Made by a program: the position numbers and the translations under genes. The notes under the pieces were generated by a model that did not search any database, had not been told where the DNA came from, and saw only the letters and a program-made list of their open reading frames with translations. Positions 8,180 to 17,319 of a stretch of 64,000 nt of DNA are shown here, piece after piece; the stretch's first letter is position 1; each line of letters opens with the position of its first letter. Source of the DNA: DATARH01 sp036489765 (lineage in GTDB: Bacteria; Pseudomonadota; Alphaproteobacteria; ATCC43930; CGMCC-115725); NCBI GenBank assembly GCA_036489765.1, contig DASXFE010000001.1, positions 32,820 through 96,819 of the forward strand. The letters run 5' to 3'.

Positions 8180-8641
8180 GTGTCTGAGCGATCCAACATT
8201 ATTGCCTTTCCCTTGAACATCAGGGCTCGCGCCGCTGCCGCCGAGGCGAGCCCGTTTTCGGGGCCGCGCACCTACGAGTTCACCGAGGAGGAGCTGGCGG
8301 CGCTGTGCCGCTGGTTCTCGGCGATGAAATACGCCTTCCCGCCTACAGAGGGCGTGATGATCGTCAGCCACCAGGACAACTACTCTGCGGTTGGACTGTA
8401 CAATCCGGAGGGCGGGGCGCCGAACTGCCTCGTCGCCAAGCACGAGGCGAACGGCGTCGCGCGGTTTTTCTGGTCGACCGAGACCGACCCGCCGCGGGCG
8501 ATCGATCACCTGTCGGAGATCACCGATGCCCATATCCGGGCGATCCAGCCGCCGCGCAACGAAAAGGGCTGGCTCGACCCGGCCGGGTGGATGGGCATCT
8601 ACGCCTCGCGCCTGATCGCCACGGCGCTACAGGTCGTTTGA
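8180..8641 (+). CDS. Conserved-looking hypothetical protein
   Basis: I favour the GTG at 8180 (product MSERSNIIAFPLN..., 153 aa), preceded by GGGGG; an ATG at 8141 and a GTG-less frame start at 8090 would add 13 or 30 residues. The rest is a soluble alpha/beta-looking protein with TYEFTEEELAALCRWF, AVGLYNPEGGAPNC, ARFFWSTE and a C-terminal LDPAGWMGIYASRL. There is no signal peptide, membrane segment or motif that I recognise. It stands alone upstream of the polysaccharide export gene, in the same direction with a 78-base gap. Function unknown. Confidence 0.7.
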   Translation: MSERSNIIAFPLNIRARAAAAEASPFSGPRTYEFTEEELAALCRWFSAMKYAFPPTEGVMIVSHQDNYSAVGLYNPEGGAPNCLVAKHEANGVARFFWSTETDPPRAIDHLSEITDAHIRAIQPPRNEKGWLDPAGWMGIYASRLIATALQVV

Positions 8642-8719
8642 CGAAGCCCATTTGTTCCTGCACGTTAGCGGCACATTGACCGCGATCGGCGCAGCCTCTG
8701 GCTGACGCCACGCGCTGAC

Positions 8720-9976
8720 ATGACGGGTTGGGGGATGCGGGGGCACGACGCCAGGGGACCGTGTGCCGCGCCGGAGAGCGCGGGCTTTCTGACGCGCCTC
8801 AACGACTGGCCGCGGCGGCCGCGCGCCGCCCTTGCGTCGCTGACGGCGGCAGCGCTGTTCCTGAGCGGCTGCTCGACCCTTCCCACGTCGGGGCCGACCA
8901 CCAGCGATGTGATGAAGCAGGAGACGGTCGACAACAGGACCCGCTTCGACATCGTCGACATCAACGGCAATGTGATCCAGGCGCTGCACGCGGCGCCGCA
9001 CGACGGCTTCCGCCTGCGCTTCAAGAAGTACGGCAAGCCGCCGCAGCCGCGGATCGGCGTCGGCGACAGCATCGTCGTGTCGATCTGGGAGGCGGCGGGC
9101 GGCGGGCTCTTCAGCGCCTCGTCGACCGACCAGGTTTCGGCCGGCTCGCGCAGCGTCACGATTCCCGAGCAGGTGGTCGGGCAGGACGGCGCGATCACGG
9201 TGCCGTTCGCCGGGCGGGTCCGCGTCGCCGGGCGGCTGCCGCTGGAGGTCCAGAACCAGATCCAAAAGCGCCTCGCCGACAAGGCGATCGAGCCGCAGGT
9301 CATCGTCACGATCTCGAAAAGCCAGACCAATGTCGTGACGGTCAATGGCGAGGTCGTCGGCGGCGCTCGCGTCCCGCTGTCGATCAAGGGCGATCGCCTC
9401 CTCGACCTGATCGCCGAAGCCGGGGGCGCCAAGGCGCCGATCTACGAGACTTACGTCCGCTTGTCGCGCGACGGCGTCACCGCGACGATCCCGATGGAAG
9501 CCTTGGTCTCCGACCCGGCCGAGAACATTTATGCCCAGCCCGGCGACGTGCTGACGCTCGTCAGGGAGCCGCAGACCTTTACTGTGTTCGGCGCGACCGG
9601 CACCAACGCGCAGATCGCGTTCCCGTCCGAGCACGTGACGCTGATCGAGGCGATGGCGAAGGCGGGCGGATTGCAGGATATGCGCTCGGATCCGGCCGGC
9701 GTGTTCCTGATGCGCTTCGAGCCGCCGCCCGTGCTCAAGGCGCTCGGCCGCCCCGTGCTCGCGACCGGGCCGGATGGCATGACGCCCGTCGTCTACCGGC
9801 TCGATATGAGCGATGCGAAGGCCTATTTCTTCGCCCAGCGCTTCCCGATCGAGGACAAGGACATCATCTACGTCGCCAACGCCGACATGAACGAGCTGCA
9901 GAAGTTCTTCACGCTCCTGAATACGTTGACGGGGCCGGTCATCACCGGCATCGTGGTGAAGAATTCGACTCCCTGA
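8720..9976 (+). CDS. Polysaccharide export outer-membrane lipoprotein, Wza-like
   Basis: The 418-residue protein has an N-terminal hydrophobic stretch ending in a lipobox (LSGCSTL, Cys near 51), a polysaccharide-export domain (YGKPPQPRIGVGDSIVVSIWE through VTVSK-like strand, about 90-200) and two SLBB-type ligand domains (VNGEVVGGARVPLSIKGDRLLDLIAEAGG and FGATGTNAQIAFPSEHVTLIEAMAKAGGL). Wza-type proteins form the outer-membrane channel for capsule or exopolysaccharide. The partner tyrosine kinase/co-polymerase (Wzc) and polymerase are not nearby, so it is an outlying part of an export system. The 35-50 residues before the lipobox are unusually long, so the start may be internal. Confidence 0.9.
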   Translation: MTGWGMRGHDARGPCAAPESAGFLTRLNDWPRRPRAALASLTAAALFLSGCSTLPTSGPTTSDVMKQETVDNRTRFDIVDINGNVIQALHAAPHDGFRLRFKKYGKPPQPRIGVGDSIVVSIWEAAGGGLFSASSTDQVSAGSRSVTIPEQVVGQDGAITVPFAGRVRVAGRLPLEVQNQIQKRLADKAIEPQVIVTISKSQTNVVTVNGEVVGGARVPLSIKGDRLLDLIAEAGGAKAPIYETYVRLSRDGVTATIPMEALVSDPAENIYAQPGDVLTLVREPQTFTVFGATGTNAQIAFPSEHVTLIEAMAKAGGLQDMRSDPAGVFLMRFEPPPVLKALGRPVLATGPDGMTPVVYRLDMSDAKAYFFAQRFPIEDKDIIYVANADMNELQKFFTLLNTLTGPVITGIVVKNSTP

Positions 9977-10082
9977 GCGCCTGACGGCCCCGTGCCTGGC
10001 GGCATCGGATTATCGGCAAGCCGAAAGATCATCGCGGCTGTGAAAACAACCTCGCCCCGTCGGCGTGGCCAAGGCTGACGCG

Positions 10083-11309
10083 ATGCCGGCCGATGCGACC
10101 GTTGCCCTCGACCTTTCCCGGCTGCTGTCGCGGGCAGGGCGCGAGACCGCGACCGGGATCGACCGGGTCGAGTTCGCCTATGCCGAGCACGCGCTCGAGG
10201 CCGGCGACAGGTCGTGCTTTGCCGCGATGAGCCCCGTTGGGGCGATCGGCCTCTTGCCGCGAGACCATATTGCGTCGTTCGTCAGGGAGACGGCGGCTGC
10301 CTGGCACGGCGAAGCGGACCGCGTGCGCCGGATGCTTCGGCTGTCACGCTGCCTCAGGGCCGGAACATTGTGGCGCGGCACCGGCGCGCTGGCGGCGCAG
10401 ATGCGGCAAAACGGCAAGACGCCGGCCTATCTCCTCGTCTCGCACCACCATCTCGAGCAGCAGGGCGCGATCGCCCGGCTCAAAGTGCGCTCGGGCGGGA
10501 AGTTCGTTTGCCTGATCCATGATCTGATCCCGATCCGCTTCCCCGAATATGCGAAGCCGGGGCAGAACACTGCGCATCTGCGGCGAATCGAGAGCGCGGT
10601 GGCGGTGGCCGACGCCGTCGTCGTCAATTCCGGGATCACCCGCGACACGCTGCTGCCGCACCTCGACCGCACCGGGCGCAAGACGCCGGTACTGGTGGCA
10701 CCGTTCGGCACCGACCTGGTGCAACTGCCGCAACTGCCCGAGCCGGAGCCGCCGTCGGAGCGACCTTATTTTGTCTATGTCAGCACGATCGAGGCGAGAA
10801 AGAACCATTTGCTGCTGCTCAATCTGTGGCGCGACATGACGAACAGGCTCGGGCCCGAGGCGCCGCAGCTCGTGCTGGTCGGCGCCCGCGGCTGGGAGAG
10901 CGAGAATGTCTTCGACATGCTCGACCGCTGCCCGGCCGTGCAGGATTCGGTCGTCGAGCACAGATCATTGCCGGACAGCGAGATGGCGCGGCTCCTGCGC
11001 GGCGCCCGCGCGGTGCTGTTACCGTCCTTTGCCGAGGGGTTCGGGTTTCCGCTGATCGAAGGACTGGCACTCGGCGCGCCGGCGCTGTGCAGCGATATTC
11101 CGGCGCTGCACGAGACCGGCGGCGATGTGCCGGAATACCTCGACCCGCTCGACGGGATGGGCTGGCGTCAGGCGATCCTCGACTACGCCGCCCCGCAGTC
11201 GCCGCGCCGTGCCGCGCAGATCGCGCGGCTGAAGGCGTGGCGGCCCGCCTCCTGGGATGACCATTTCGCCCAGGTCGACGCCCTCATCGAGGAAACCGTC
11301 GCCGCTTGA
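10083..11309 (+). CDS. Glycosyltransferase family 4 protein
   Basis: About 408 residues from the ATG at 10083; a GTG at 10065 would add six. It has a GT-B fold of the GT1/GT4 type: HDLIPIRFPEY near the middle, a linker, then YFVYVSTIEARKNHLLLL, LVLVGARGWE and the donor-binding EX7E-like motif PSFAEGFGFPLIEGLALGAP (about 320-340). Such enzymes transfer a sugar from a nucleotide-sugar to an acceptor, usually in polysaccharide or LPS assembly. It lies about 100 bases after the Wza-like gene in the same direction, suggesting a shared role in surface polysaccharide. Cytoplasmic; no membrane segment. Confidence 0.9.
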   Translation: MPADATVALDLSRLLSRAGRETATGIDRVEFAYAEHALEAGDRSCFAAMSPVGAIGLLPRDHIASFVRETAAAWHGEADRVRRMLRLSRCLRAGTLWRGTGALAAQMRQNGKTPAYLLVSHHHLEQQGAIARLKVRSGGKFVCLIHDLIPIRFPEYAKPGQNTAHLRRIESAVAVADAVVVNSGITRDTLLPHLDRTGRKTPVLVAPFGTDLVQLPQLPEPEPPSERPYFVYVSTIEARKNHLLLLNLWRDMTNRLGPEAPQLVLVGARGWESENVFDMLDRCPAVQDSVVEHRSLPDSEMARLLRGARAVLLPSFAEGFGFPLIEGLALGAPALCSDIPALHETGGDVPEYLDPLDGMGWRQAILDYAAPQSPRRAAQIARLKAWRPASWDDHFAQVDALIEETVAA

Positions 11310-11819
11310 CGCAGACTGCGTCGTCCGTGACCGGGGCGGCATAGTCGGCAGTATCGGCGGCCAGCGACCGCCGGTACAGGCGCTCGCGCCTGCTCTCGAA
11401 CCGACCCGCGCGACCCGGCTTAAGCGATTCATGTCAGACGGCTGGCGCCGCCACGCGCCTTCGCCGTCATCTATCCTGATCACCCAAATATCCATACAGA
11501 TTAAACCTCTGGTTTCTTCTCCTAAGGTGAAGTCATTTCAATGGCATTTCGTTATTTCGATCCACAACCAAATCGGGAATCGGCGAATTTTGATGACTCC
11601 TTGGGATCCTTTCGTGATTGAAATATTGCGCACATTTTGCTGCATTCGCGGAAGACAATAAAATATTAACCAAACTCTACGCGTAAGTGTTCGGCGATTA
11701 TTTTTCCGGAGGATAGAATTCAATCGTCCTAACAAGCCTTACGGCGCGAGCGGCCAGAGCAGTCGGGCTGCGCAGGTCATGGCCGCCGCGACCGGGTCGG
11801 CTAGCATCGAGGGGTGGCG
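11310..11819. other. AT-rich regulatory gap before the RTX-like gene
   Basis: About 510 bases without a convincing gene. Positions 11480-11730 are clearly richer in A and T than flanking coding DNA (ACAATAAAATATTAACC near 11655). This is the likely promoter and 5' leader region of the RTX-like gene. Short ORFs on both strands here look like chance. Confidence 0.5.
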
Positions 11820-13103
11820 ATGGCTTCGATATCGGGCTCACAGTTTGTCGCGCTCGCGGCTGAACCGGTGAACGTCGCCGAGACGAGCAACGGGAGCCAC
11901 CTGCCCCCTCCGATCGCCGGCGACTTCAATCTCGAGGTGTGGACCGGCAGCGGACCACCGCCACAGTCACCGGCGCCCGGCTATAACGGCCTCGCCGTGC
12001 TGGGCGCGGGCGGCACGTCGATCACGCTGGTATCCGGTGCGTACGAAATCCAGGACCTCGCGACGGGCGGCGCCACCGACACTCTCACCGCCGACGGCGA
12101 TGCGCAGACGATCGCCGGCGGCCCCGGCAATAACGATGTCTTTATCGTCAACGGCACCGGCGACCAGGTGACCGGCGGCGGCCAGGACACGATCGACGTC
12201 TATGGTGACCACGCAACGGTCAACGGCGTCGGCAACGACCTGATCCAGCTCGTCGGCGACCACGAATCGGTCAATGGCGGCAGCGGGAACGACACCATCC
12301 TCGTCTATTCCGACAGCCGGCACGATACGATCAACGCCGGTTCGGGCGCGGATTTGATCGAGGTGGCGGGCCACCACGACTTTGTCGACGGCAATGGCGG
12401 CAACGACACGATCCTCGTCCTGGCGAGCGCCAACAACGACACGATCGAGGCGGGCGGCGGCCGCAACACCGTCATTGTCAATACGAGCGACAACACTGTC
12501 GTCGGCGGCAGCGGGAACGACACCGTCGATCTGAACGCGTCACGCACGGAATACAGCGGCGGCTCGGGCCGATACATGATCGAGGTCAACGCCGACAAGG
12601 ATACCGTCATCGGCGGCAGCGGCACCGGCGCGATCATTTCGAACGGCGACCGCGACGTCTTGTCGGCCGGCACCGGCGGGTCTGACACGATCGACGTGAC
12701 CGGCGACCGCAACACCATCTCGGGCGGCATCGTGCCGTCTTCCGCGGGCGGTCAGATCACCAGCTTTGGCAACGACGACGTGATCAACCTCGGCCGATCC
12801 GGGACGGTGCTGGTCGGCGGCAGCGACGACACGGTCAATGCCGGTACCAGCCCGTCGGGGGACTTCGACACGGTCACCTTCAGTTTCGGCAGCCAGCAGT
12901 TCGCGGATAACGGCCAGGTCTTTGCCGATACCGTGGTCGGGTTCGACCAAGCCGCCGGCGACCACATCCATCTCGCCGCGCACGATCACGTGGCTTCGAC
13001 GACGGCGGTGAACAGCGGACACGACACGCTGATCACGCTGTCAGACGCCTCGACGATCCTCCTCAAGGGGATCACCCACGTCGACCACTCGTTTTTCTCT
13101 TAG
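11820..13103 (+). CDS. RTX-like calcium-binding repeat protein, probably type I secreted
   Basis: The ATG at 11820 follows GAGGGG. The 427-residue product is mostly degenerate glycine/aspartate repeats of the RTX beta-roll kind (GGSGNDTI, GGNGGNDTIL, GGGRNTVIV, GGSGNDTVDL, about 85-320). The C-terminal 100 residues (FADTVVGFDQAAGDHIHL, DTLITLSDASTILLKGIT) resemble the usual C-terminal region of type I secretion substrates. There is no N-terminal signal peptide. The product is acidic and Asn-rich. No enzymatic domain is visible, so a matrix, adhesin or S-layer-like role is plausible. No type I transporter genes are in the window. Confidence 0.85.
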   Translation: MASISGSQFVALAAEPVNVAETSNGSHLPPPIAGDFNLEVWTGSGPPPQSPAPGYNGLAVLGAGGTSITLVSGAYEIQDLATGGATDTLTADGDAQTIAGGPGNNDVFIVNGTGDQVTGGGQDTIDVYGDHATVNGVGNDLIQLVGDHESVNGGSGNDTILVYSDSRHDTINAGSGADLIEVAGHHDFVDGNGGNDTILVLASANNDTIEAGGGRNTVIVNTSDNTVVGGSGNDTVDLNASRTEYSGGSGRYMIEVNADKDTVIGGSGTGAIISNGDRDVLSAGTGGSDTIDVTGDRNTISGGIVPSSAGGQITSFGNDDVINLGRSGTVLVGGSDDTVNAGTSPSGDFDTVTFSFGSQQFADNGQVFADTVVGFDQAAGDHIHLAAHDHVASTTAVNSGHDTLITLSDASTILLKGITHVDHSFFS

Positions 13104-13125
13104 CGTTGGCTTCTCGTAGCGAGAC

Positions 13126-13437
13126 CTACGGCTTGACGTAGATCGTCCCGGCTTCCACCTTGACCGCGTAGGTCGGGATGTCGGCCGAGAGCGGGCCGTC
13201 GATAAAGTGCCCATCGCGCACGTCGAACAGGGCGAAGTGGAGCGGGCACTCGACCTGGCAGCCCTCGAGAGTACCGCGGGACAGCGGCGCATTGCGGTGG
13301 CCGCACACGTCGCGCAGCGCATAGATTTCCCCGTCGACATTCGCCAGCATCACCGGCACGCGATCGAGCTGGACGCGCGCCATCTTGCCCGGCGGGAGAT
13401 CGGCGAGCTCGTGGACGGCGGTGAAATCGTCTGACAT
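13126..13437 (-). CDS. Rieske-type [2Fe-2S] ferredoxin
   Basis: The 103-residue protein starts at the ATG at 13437; an open frame continues upstream into repeat DNA and is rejected. Both Rieske ligand boxes are present: CGHRNAPLSRG (C-x-H) and CPLHFALFD (C-x2-H). The size and single domain fit a soluble Rieske ferredoxin or the small subunit of nitrite-reductase/dioxygenase systems, moving electrons to an oxygenase. The gene is downstream of an amidohydrolase on the same strand, separated by about 140 bases of hairpin repeats, and may serve the catabolic genes around it. No oxygenase alpha subunit is adjacent. Confidence 0.92.
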   Translation of the reverse strand: MSDDFTAVHELADLPPGKMARVQLDRVPVMLANVDGEIYALRDVCGHRNAPLSRGTLEGCQVECPLHFALFDVRDGHFIDGPLSADIPTYAVKVEAGTIYVKP

Positions 13438-13442
13438 CGAAG

Positions 13443-13572
13443 AAGTAGCCCCCACACCCCAGAGCCCCCATCCAGCCTTCCCCCGCAAGCGGGGAAAGGA
13501 GCTCGCTTTGCCGCTCCCTGGCATCGTCCCCTCCCCCGCAAGCGGGGGAGGGTCAGGGTGGGGGCTGCCTTC
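13443..13572. repeat. Paired GC-rich palindromes
   Basis: Two related hairpins (13476-13499 and 13528-13552) share the core CCCCCGCAAGCGGGG; the second has 11-bp perfect arms with a 2-base loop. The same style of hairpin recurs at 2557-2583, 29174-29200 and 38758-38857, always in gaps, so they look like a dispersed palindrome family that may end or stabilise transcripts. Confidence 0.7.
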
Positions 13573-13576
13573 GGCG

Positions 13577-14725
13577 TCAGTTCACGGTGCTGAAGCCGAA
13601 CATCTTGGCGGCGTTGGACGAGGTGATCTTTTGCAGATGCTCGTCGGGCACGCCCTTGAACATGCGCTGGATGAATTGCTGCGAGCGAGGGAACGTCGCT
13701 TCGGCATGCGGGTAGTCGCTGCCCCACAGCATGTTGTCGACGCCGATATGCTCGCGCAACTGGACGCCGAGATCGTCTTCCATGAACTCGACGAACATGT
13801 TGCGCTTCCAGTAGTCGCTCGGCATCAGTCCGTCCTTCGACCGCCAGCCCTTGGTGAAGACCGGGCGCTCGACATAGGTGAAGTCCATCTGCTTCAGCCA
13901 TTGCGGAATCCACGCCGCCTCGTGCTCGACCGAGCCGATCTTGAGGCCGGGGAACTCGTCGAAGACGCCGGCGAAGACCATCGAGCCGAGCGAGTAGCGC
14001 ACCCAATAATCGGTCGTCGAGCGCCCGGCGCCGGTGAGCTCCGAGAGGTTCATCGTGAACTCGTTGGCCGGGACGCCGTTGCGCGGCGTGCCGATATGCA
14101 TCAGCAGCGGATGCTGCGCCTCCTGCGCGACCGCCCAGAAGCGGTTGTAGATCGGGCTCGAATACGGCTTGTCGGGCTGCGGCGCGACCGGGATGAACGA
14201 GCCGACGAGGCCCATCTTGATGCAGCGCTCAAGCTCCTTGGCGCCCGCATCGGGGTCGTCGAGGTTGAGCATCGCGATGCCCTTGAGCCGGTCCGGATAC
14301 GGCTTGCAGAAATCGGCGATCCAATCGTTGTAGATGCGGCAGATCTCGGAGAAGAGCTCGGTATCCGGCACGCGGTACCAGAAGAGGCCCTGGCTCGGCT
14401 GCAATACCGACCCCCAGATGCCGTCCTCCTCGTTCTCGGCGAGCATCGCGTCGGCGGTGTAGGCGCCCTTGCGCACGTCTTCCCAGACGCCGAGGAAATC
14501 GATCTGCGACGGGTCCTCGAAGCGTTGCCCGGCCTGGATCACCGCACCGAGCGTGCCGACCTGCTGGCCGTCGAGCACCCAGGCGTCGTAATCGCGCCCG
14601 TCCGGCGTCGTCCGCCGCTCCATCTTCGGCGCCCGGTTGCGCAGCCGCGGTGTGATGCGGCTTTCGTACATATCGGGCGGCTCGACGATATGGGAATCCG
14701 CCGAGATCAATTTCCAACCAGCCAT
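13577..14725 (-). CDS. Amidohydrolase_2-family metal-dependent hydrolase
   Basis: The start at 14725 is fixed by GGGAGG; the frame upstream of it reads as non-coding. The 382-residue TIM-barrel protein opens with ISADSHIVEPPDMY (metal-binding D-x-H), followed by LLMHIGTP, SVEHEAAWIPQWL and the late metal aspartate in LWGSDYPHAEATFP. This is the ACMSD/amidohydrolase_2 family, which decarboxylates or hydrolyses small, often aromatic or cyclic, substrates. It is divergent from a flavin monooxygenase gene (about 200 bases between starts), and together with the Rieske ferredoxin suggests a ring or amide catabolic route. Substrate unknown. Confidence 0.9.
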   Translation of the reverse strand: MAGWKLISADSHIVEPPDMYESRITPRLRNRAPKMERRTTPDGRDYDAWVLDGQQVGTLGAVIQAGQRFEDPSQIDFLGVWEDVRKGAYTADAMLAENEEDGIWGSVLQPSQGLFWYRVPDTELFSEICRIYNDWIADFCKPYPDRLKGIAMLNLDDPDAGAKELERCIKMGLVGSFIPVAPQPDKPYSSPIYNRFWAVAQEAQHPLLMHIGTPRNGVPANEFTMNLSELTGAGRSTTDYWVRYSLGSMVFAGVFDEFPGLKIGSVEHEAAWIPQWLKQMDFTYVERPVFTKGWRSKDGLMPSDYWKRNMFVEFMEDDLGVQLREHIGVDNMLWGSDYPHAEATFPRSQQFIQRMFKGVPDEHLQKITSSNAAKMFGFSTVN

Positions 14726-14923
14726 CGCTTCCTCCCTTTCGAACCTGCTCCACCGACGGGGAATTCGCCTGCGACAATCCGTCATTCGACGGTAGCCCGG
14801 CCCCTGCACCCCGTCAAGAAACCGGGTCGGTTTTTGCGCAGGGCGCACCCGGAATGATTCGGCGAGACAAGACACCGGTTCGGGTGCTCAAATCCACGCC
14901 ATGATTTCCGAGAGGGCCGGCTG

Positions 14924-16108
14924 ATGATCACCAAGTTCGATAGCTCGTATTACGGCACCGCCGATATGGAGAACCTCGGCTACAAGGGCACGCCGATCAA
15001 CGAGCGCAACTATTCGCGGGCAGAGCTGGCAAAGGCGATGCACAAGGTCGTCACCTATGCCAAGTGCATGGACGAGCGCGGCTACAACACGATGTGGATG
15101 GCCGAGCACCACTTCCAGCCGGAAGGGACCGAGCTCATCCCGAACCTGTTGATGATGGCGATGCACCTTTGCGGGGTAACGAAGAATCTCAATATCGGCT
15201 GCGGCTTCAACGTGACGCCGATGTGGCACCCGCTGCGCCTCGCCGAAGACTACGCGATGTGCGACATCCTGACCGGCGGCCGGGTGATCATGGGCGTCGC
15301 GCGCGGATATCACACCCGCGAGGTCGAAACCTTCGGCTCGCCGCTGATGGACCAGGCGGCGAACCGCGAGATCTTCGAGGAAGCCTGCGACGTGATGTTC
15401 AAGGCGTTCGAGGGCAAGCCGTTTTCGCACAAGGGCAAATACTACACGATCCCGCCGGAGGTGCCCTATCGCGGCTATACCCTGAAGGAGATCACGCTGG
15501 TGCCGGCGCCAGACCACTATCCGGTCGAATGCTGGCAGCCGATCCAGTCAGGGTCGGAGCGCGCCTTCGACTTCATGGCCAAGCACGGGATTTCGGGCGT
15601 GATCGGGGGCGGCTCGGCCGAGGGCGGTGCGGTCGACCGGCACATGGAAGGCTTCCGCCAGGCCTATGCCCGCCGCGGCGTCGAGCTGCAACCGGGCGAG
15701 AAGCTGGCGCTGGGCTACCAGTTCCACATCTCGTCGAGCCGCGAGCAGGCGATCAAGGAAGCCGCGCCGAACTACGAAGAGAACATGAAGATGTTCGGCG
15801 AATTGCGGCTCGTGCGGGCCCTCAGCGACGAGCAGATCGCGGCGATGCGCAACCCGGCCACGGCAGGCACGACCAAACTGCCGGGGATCGAGGACGCGGT
15901 GAAGGCCGGCGGTTTCCTCGCCGGAACGCCCGCAGACATCATCGAGCAGCTCAAGGCGGTCGAAAAGCGGTTCCCCGGCCTCGACCGCGTGGTCTGCGCA
16001 ACCCCGCTCGGCACCCCGCTCGAGACCCAGCTCGAAGACCTCGACCGGTTCGCAAAAGAGGTGATGCCGGCGTTTGGGGCGGGCAAATTCGCGGCTGCGG
16101 CGCAGTAG
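14924..16108 (+). CDS. LLM-class flavin-dependent monooxygenase
   Basis: The 394-residue protein belongs to the bacterial luciferase-like TIM-barrel family: EHHFQPEGTELIPN, LNIGCGFNVTPMWHPLRLAEDYAMCDILTGGRVIMGVARGYHTREVE are the usual FMN-pocket and strand motifs. These enzymes use FMNH2 from a separate reductase to oxygenate substrates such as alkanesulfonates, nitriloacetate or terpenoid ketones. The gene heads a three-gene plus-strand run (this enzyme, amidohydrolase, second LLM enzyme), diverging from the amidohydrolase/Rieske pair. No flavin reductase is evident nearby. Confidence 0.92.
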   Translation: MITKFDSSYYGTADMENLGYKGTPINERNYSRAELAKAMHKVVTYAKCMDERGYNTMWMAEHHFQPEGTELIPNLLMMAMHLCGVTKNLNIGCGFNVTPMWHPLRLAEDYAMCDILTGGRVIMGVARGYHTREVETFGSPLMDQAANREIFEEACDVMFKAFEGKPFSHKGKYYTIPPEVPYRGYTLKEITLVPAPDHYPVECWQPIQSGSERAFDFMAKHGISGVIGGGSAEGGAVDRHMEGFRQAYARRGVELQPGEKLALGYQFHISSSREQAIKEAAPNYEENMKMFGELRLVRALSDEQIAAMRNPATAGTTKLPGIEDAVKAGGFLAGTPADIIEQLKAVEKRFPGLDRVVCATPLGTPLETQLEDLDRFAKEVMPAFGAGKFAAAAQ

Positions 16109-16248
16109 TGCGTCCTTCGAGACGCCCGCTACGCGGGCTCCTCAGGATGAGGAGGGACTGAAGACGGCATCCATGGCGCCACCGTGGATGTCGTCACAAA
16201 CAATCCTCATGGTGAGGAGCGCTCGCAGAGCGCGTCTCGAACCACGCA
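16109..16248. repeat. Dispersed 45-bp inverted repeat pair
   Basis: A 45-bp element (16109-16153), beginning one base after a stop codon, is identical to the copy at 27744-27788. A diverged inverse copy lies at 16204-16248. Each arm has its own inner palindrome (GCCCGCTACGCGGGC). Looks like a non-coding intergenic repeat of the REP/IRU kind. Confidence 0.85.
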
Positions 16249-16278
16249 CAGCGCCTTTGCAGGATTGAGGAGGCACCC

Positions 16279-17295
16279 ATGCCCTATGGCGGCAACGATT
16301 GGCATGCGTTGACGGTGGAACCGGCGCTGGAGCCGGATTTGCCGATCTGCGACCCGCATCATCATTTCTGGGATTTCCGCACCGGGCGCCTGCCGTATCA
16401 GCGCTACCTGCTGCACGAGCTCGTCGCCGACGTCAGGCAGGGGCATGACATCCGCTCGACCGTGTTTATCGAGGCGCGGGCGATGTACCGGGCGGAGGGG
16501 CCCGTCGAGATGCGCCCCGTCGGCGAGGTCGAGTTCGTGCAAGGGCTGGCGGCGGCGAGCGCAAGCGGGCTTTACGGGCCGTGCCGCGCGGCGAAGGCGA
16601 TCGTCGGGCATGTGGATTTGAAGCTCGGCGACCGGGTCGAGCCGGTGCTCGACGCGCTCCAGGCGGCGAGCCCGAACCGGTTTCGCGGCATCCGCCACAT
16701 CGTCACCTGGAACGCCGACCCACGCGTCGAAAGCCGCGAGACCGAGGGCGTGCTGTCGACCCCAGCTTTCCGCGCCGGGGCGACGGTGCTGGAACGGAAG
16801 GGGCTGTCGCTCGACACGATCTGCTGCTTTCCGCAACTCCCCGAACTCGTCGAGTTCTGCCGGACCGTTCCGAACCTGACGATCATCGTCAACCACCTCG
16901 GCGGGCTCAACCGCACCGGGCCGTTCGCGGGCAGGGACGACGAGGTCATGCCGGCGTGGAAAAGCGGCATCGCCGAGCTCGCGAAATGCCCGAACGTAGT
17001 GATGAAGCTCGGCGGGATCGGGATGCCGCGCTTCGGCTTCGACTGGCACCTGCGCGACAAGCCGATCGGGTCGGAGGAACTCGCCTCCGACATGGCGCCG
17101 CTGCTCGCGTATTGCATCGACCAGTTCGGCCCGAGCCGCTGCATGTTCGAAAGCAACTTCCCGGTCGACAAGGTGTCGTTCTCGCACGGCATCGTGTTCA
17201 ACGCGTTCAAGCGCTTTTCGAAGGGGTACTCGGCGAGCGAACGCGCCGCGATGTTCCACGACACCGCGGTCAAGGCGTATCGGATCGCGGCATAG
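16279..17295 (+). CDS. Amidohydrolase-family hydrolase (COG3618-like)
   Basis: The 338-residue protein has a clear GAGGAGG ribosome binding site. PICDPHHHFWDFRTGRLPYQRYLL near the N-terminus carries the HxH metal motif, with VNHLGGLNRTGPF in the middle and a C-terminal CMFESNFPVDK. The last position often holds a metal-binding aspartate in amidohydrolases; here it is Asn, as in several COG3618 members. That family includes lactonases and 2-pyrone-4,6-dicarboxylate hydrolases. It lies between two LLM monooxygenases in one transcription direction, fitting a route in which oxygenation produces a lactone or amide that is then hydrolysed. Confidence 0.88.
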   Translation: MPYGGNDWHALTVEPALEPDLPICDPHHHFWDFRTGRLPYQRYLLHELVADVRQGHDIRSTVFIEARAMYRAEGPVEMRPVGEVEFVQGLAAASASGLYGPCRAAKAIVGHVDLKLGDRVEPVLDALQAASPNRFRGIRHIVTWNADPRVESRETEGVLSTPAFRAGATVLERKGLSLDTICCFPQLPELVEFCRTVPNLTIIVNHLGGLNRTGPFAGRDDEVMPAWKSGIAELAKCPNVVMKLGGIGMPRFGFDWHLRDKPIGSEELASDMAPLLAYCIDQFGPSRCMFESNFPVDKVSFSHGIVFNAFKRFSKGYSASERAAMFHDTAVKAYRIAA

Positions 17296-17319
17296 CCCCG
17301 GCTTGACGATGTTGATGCC

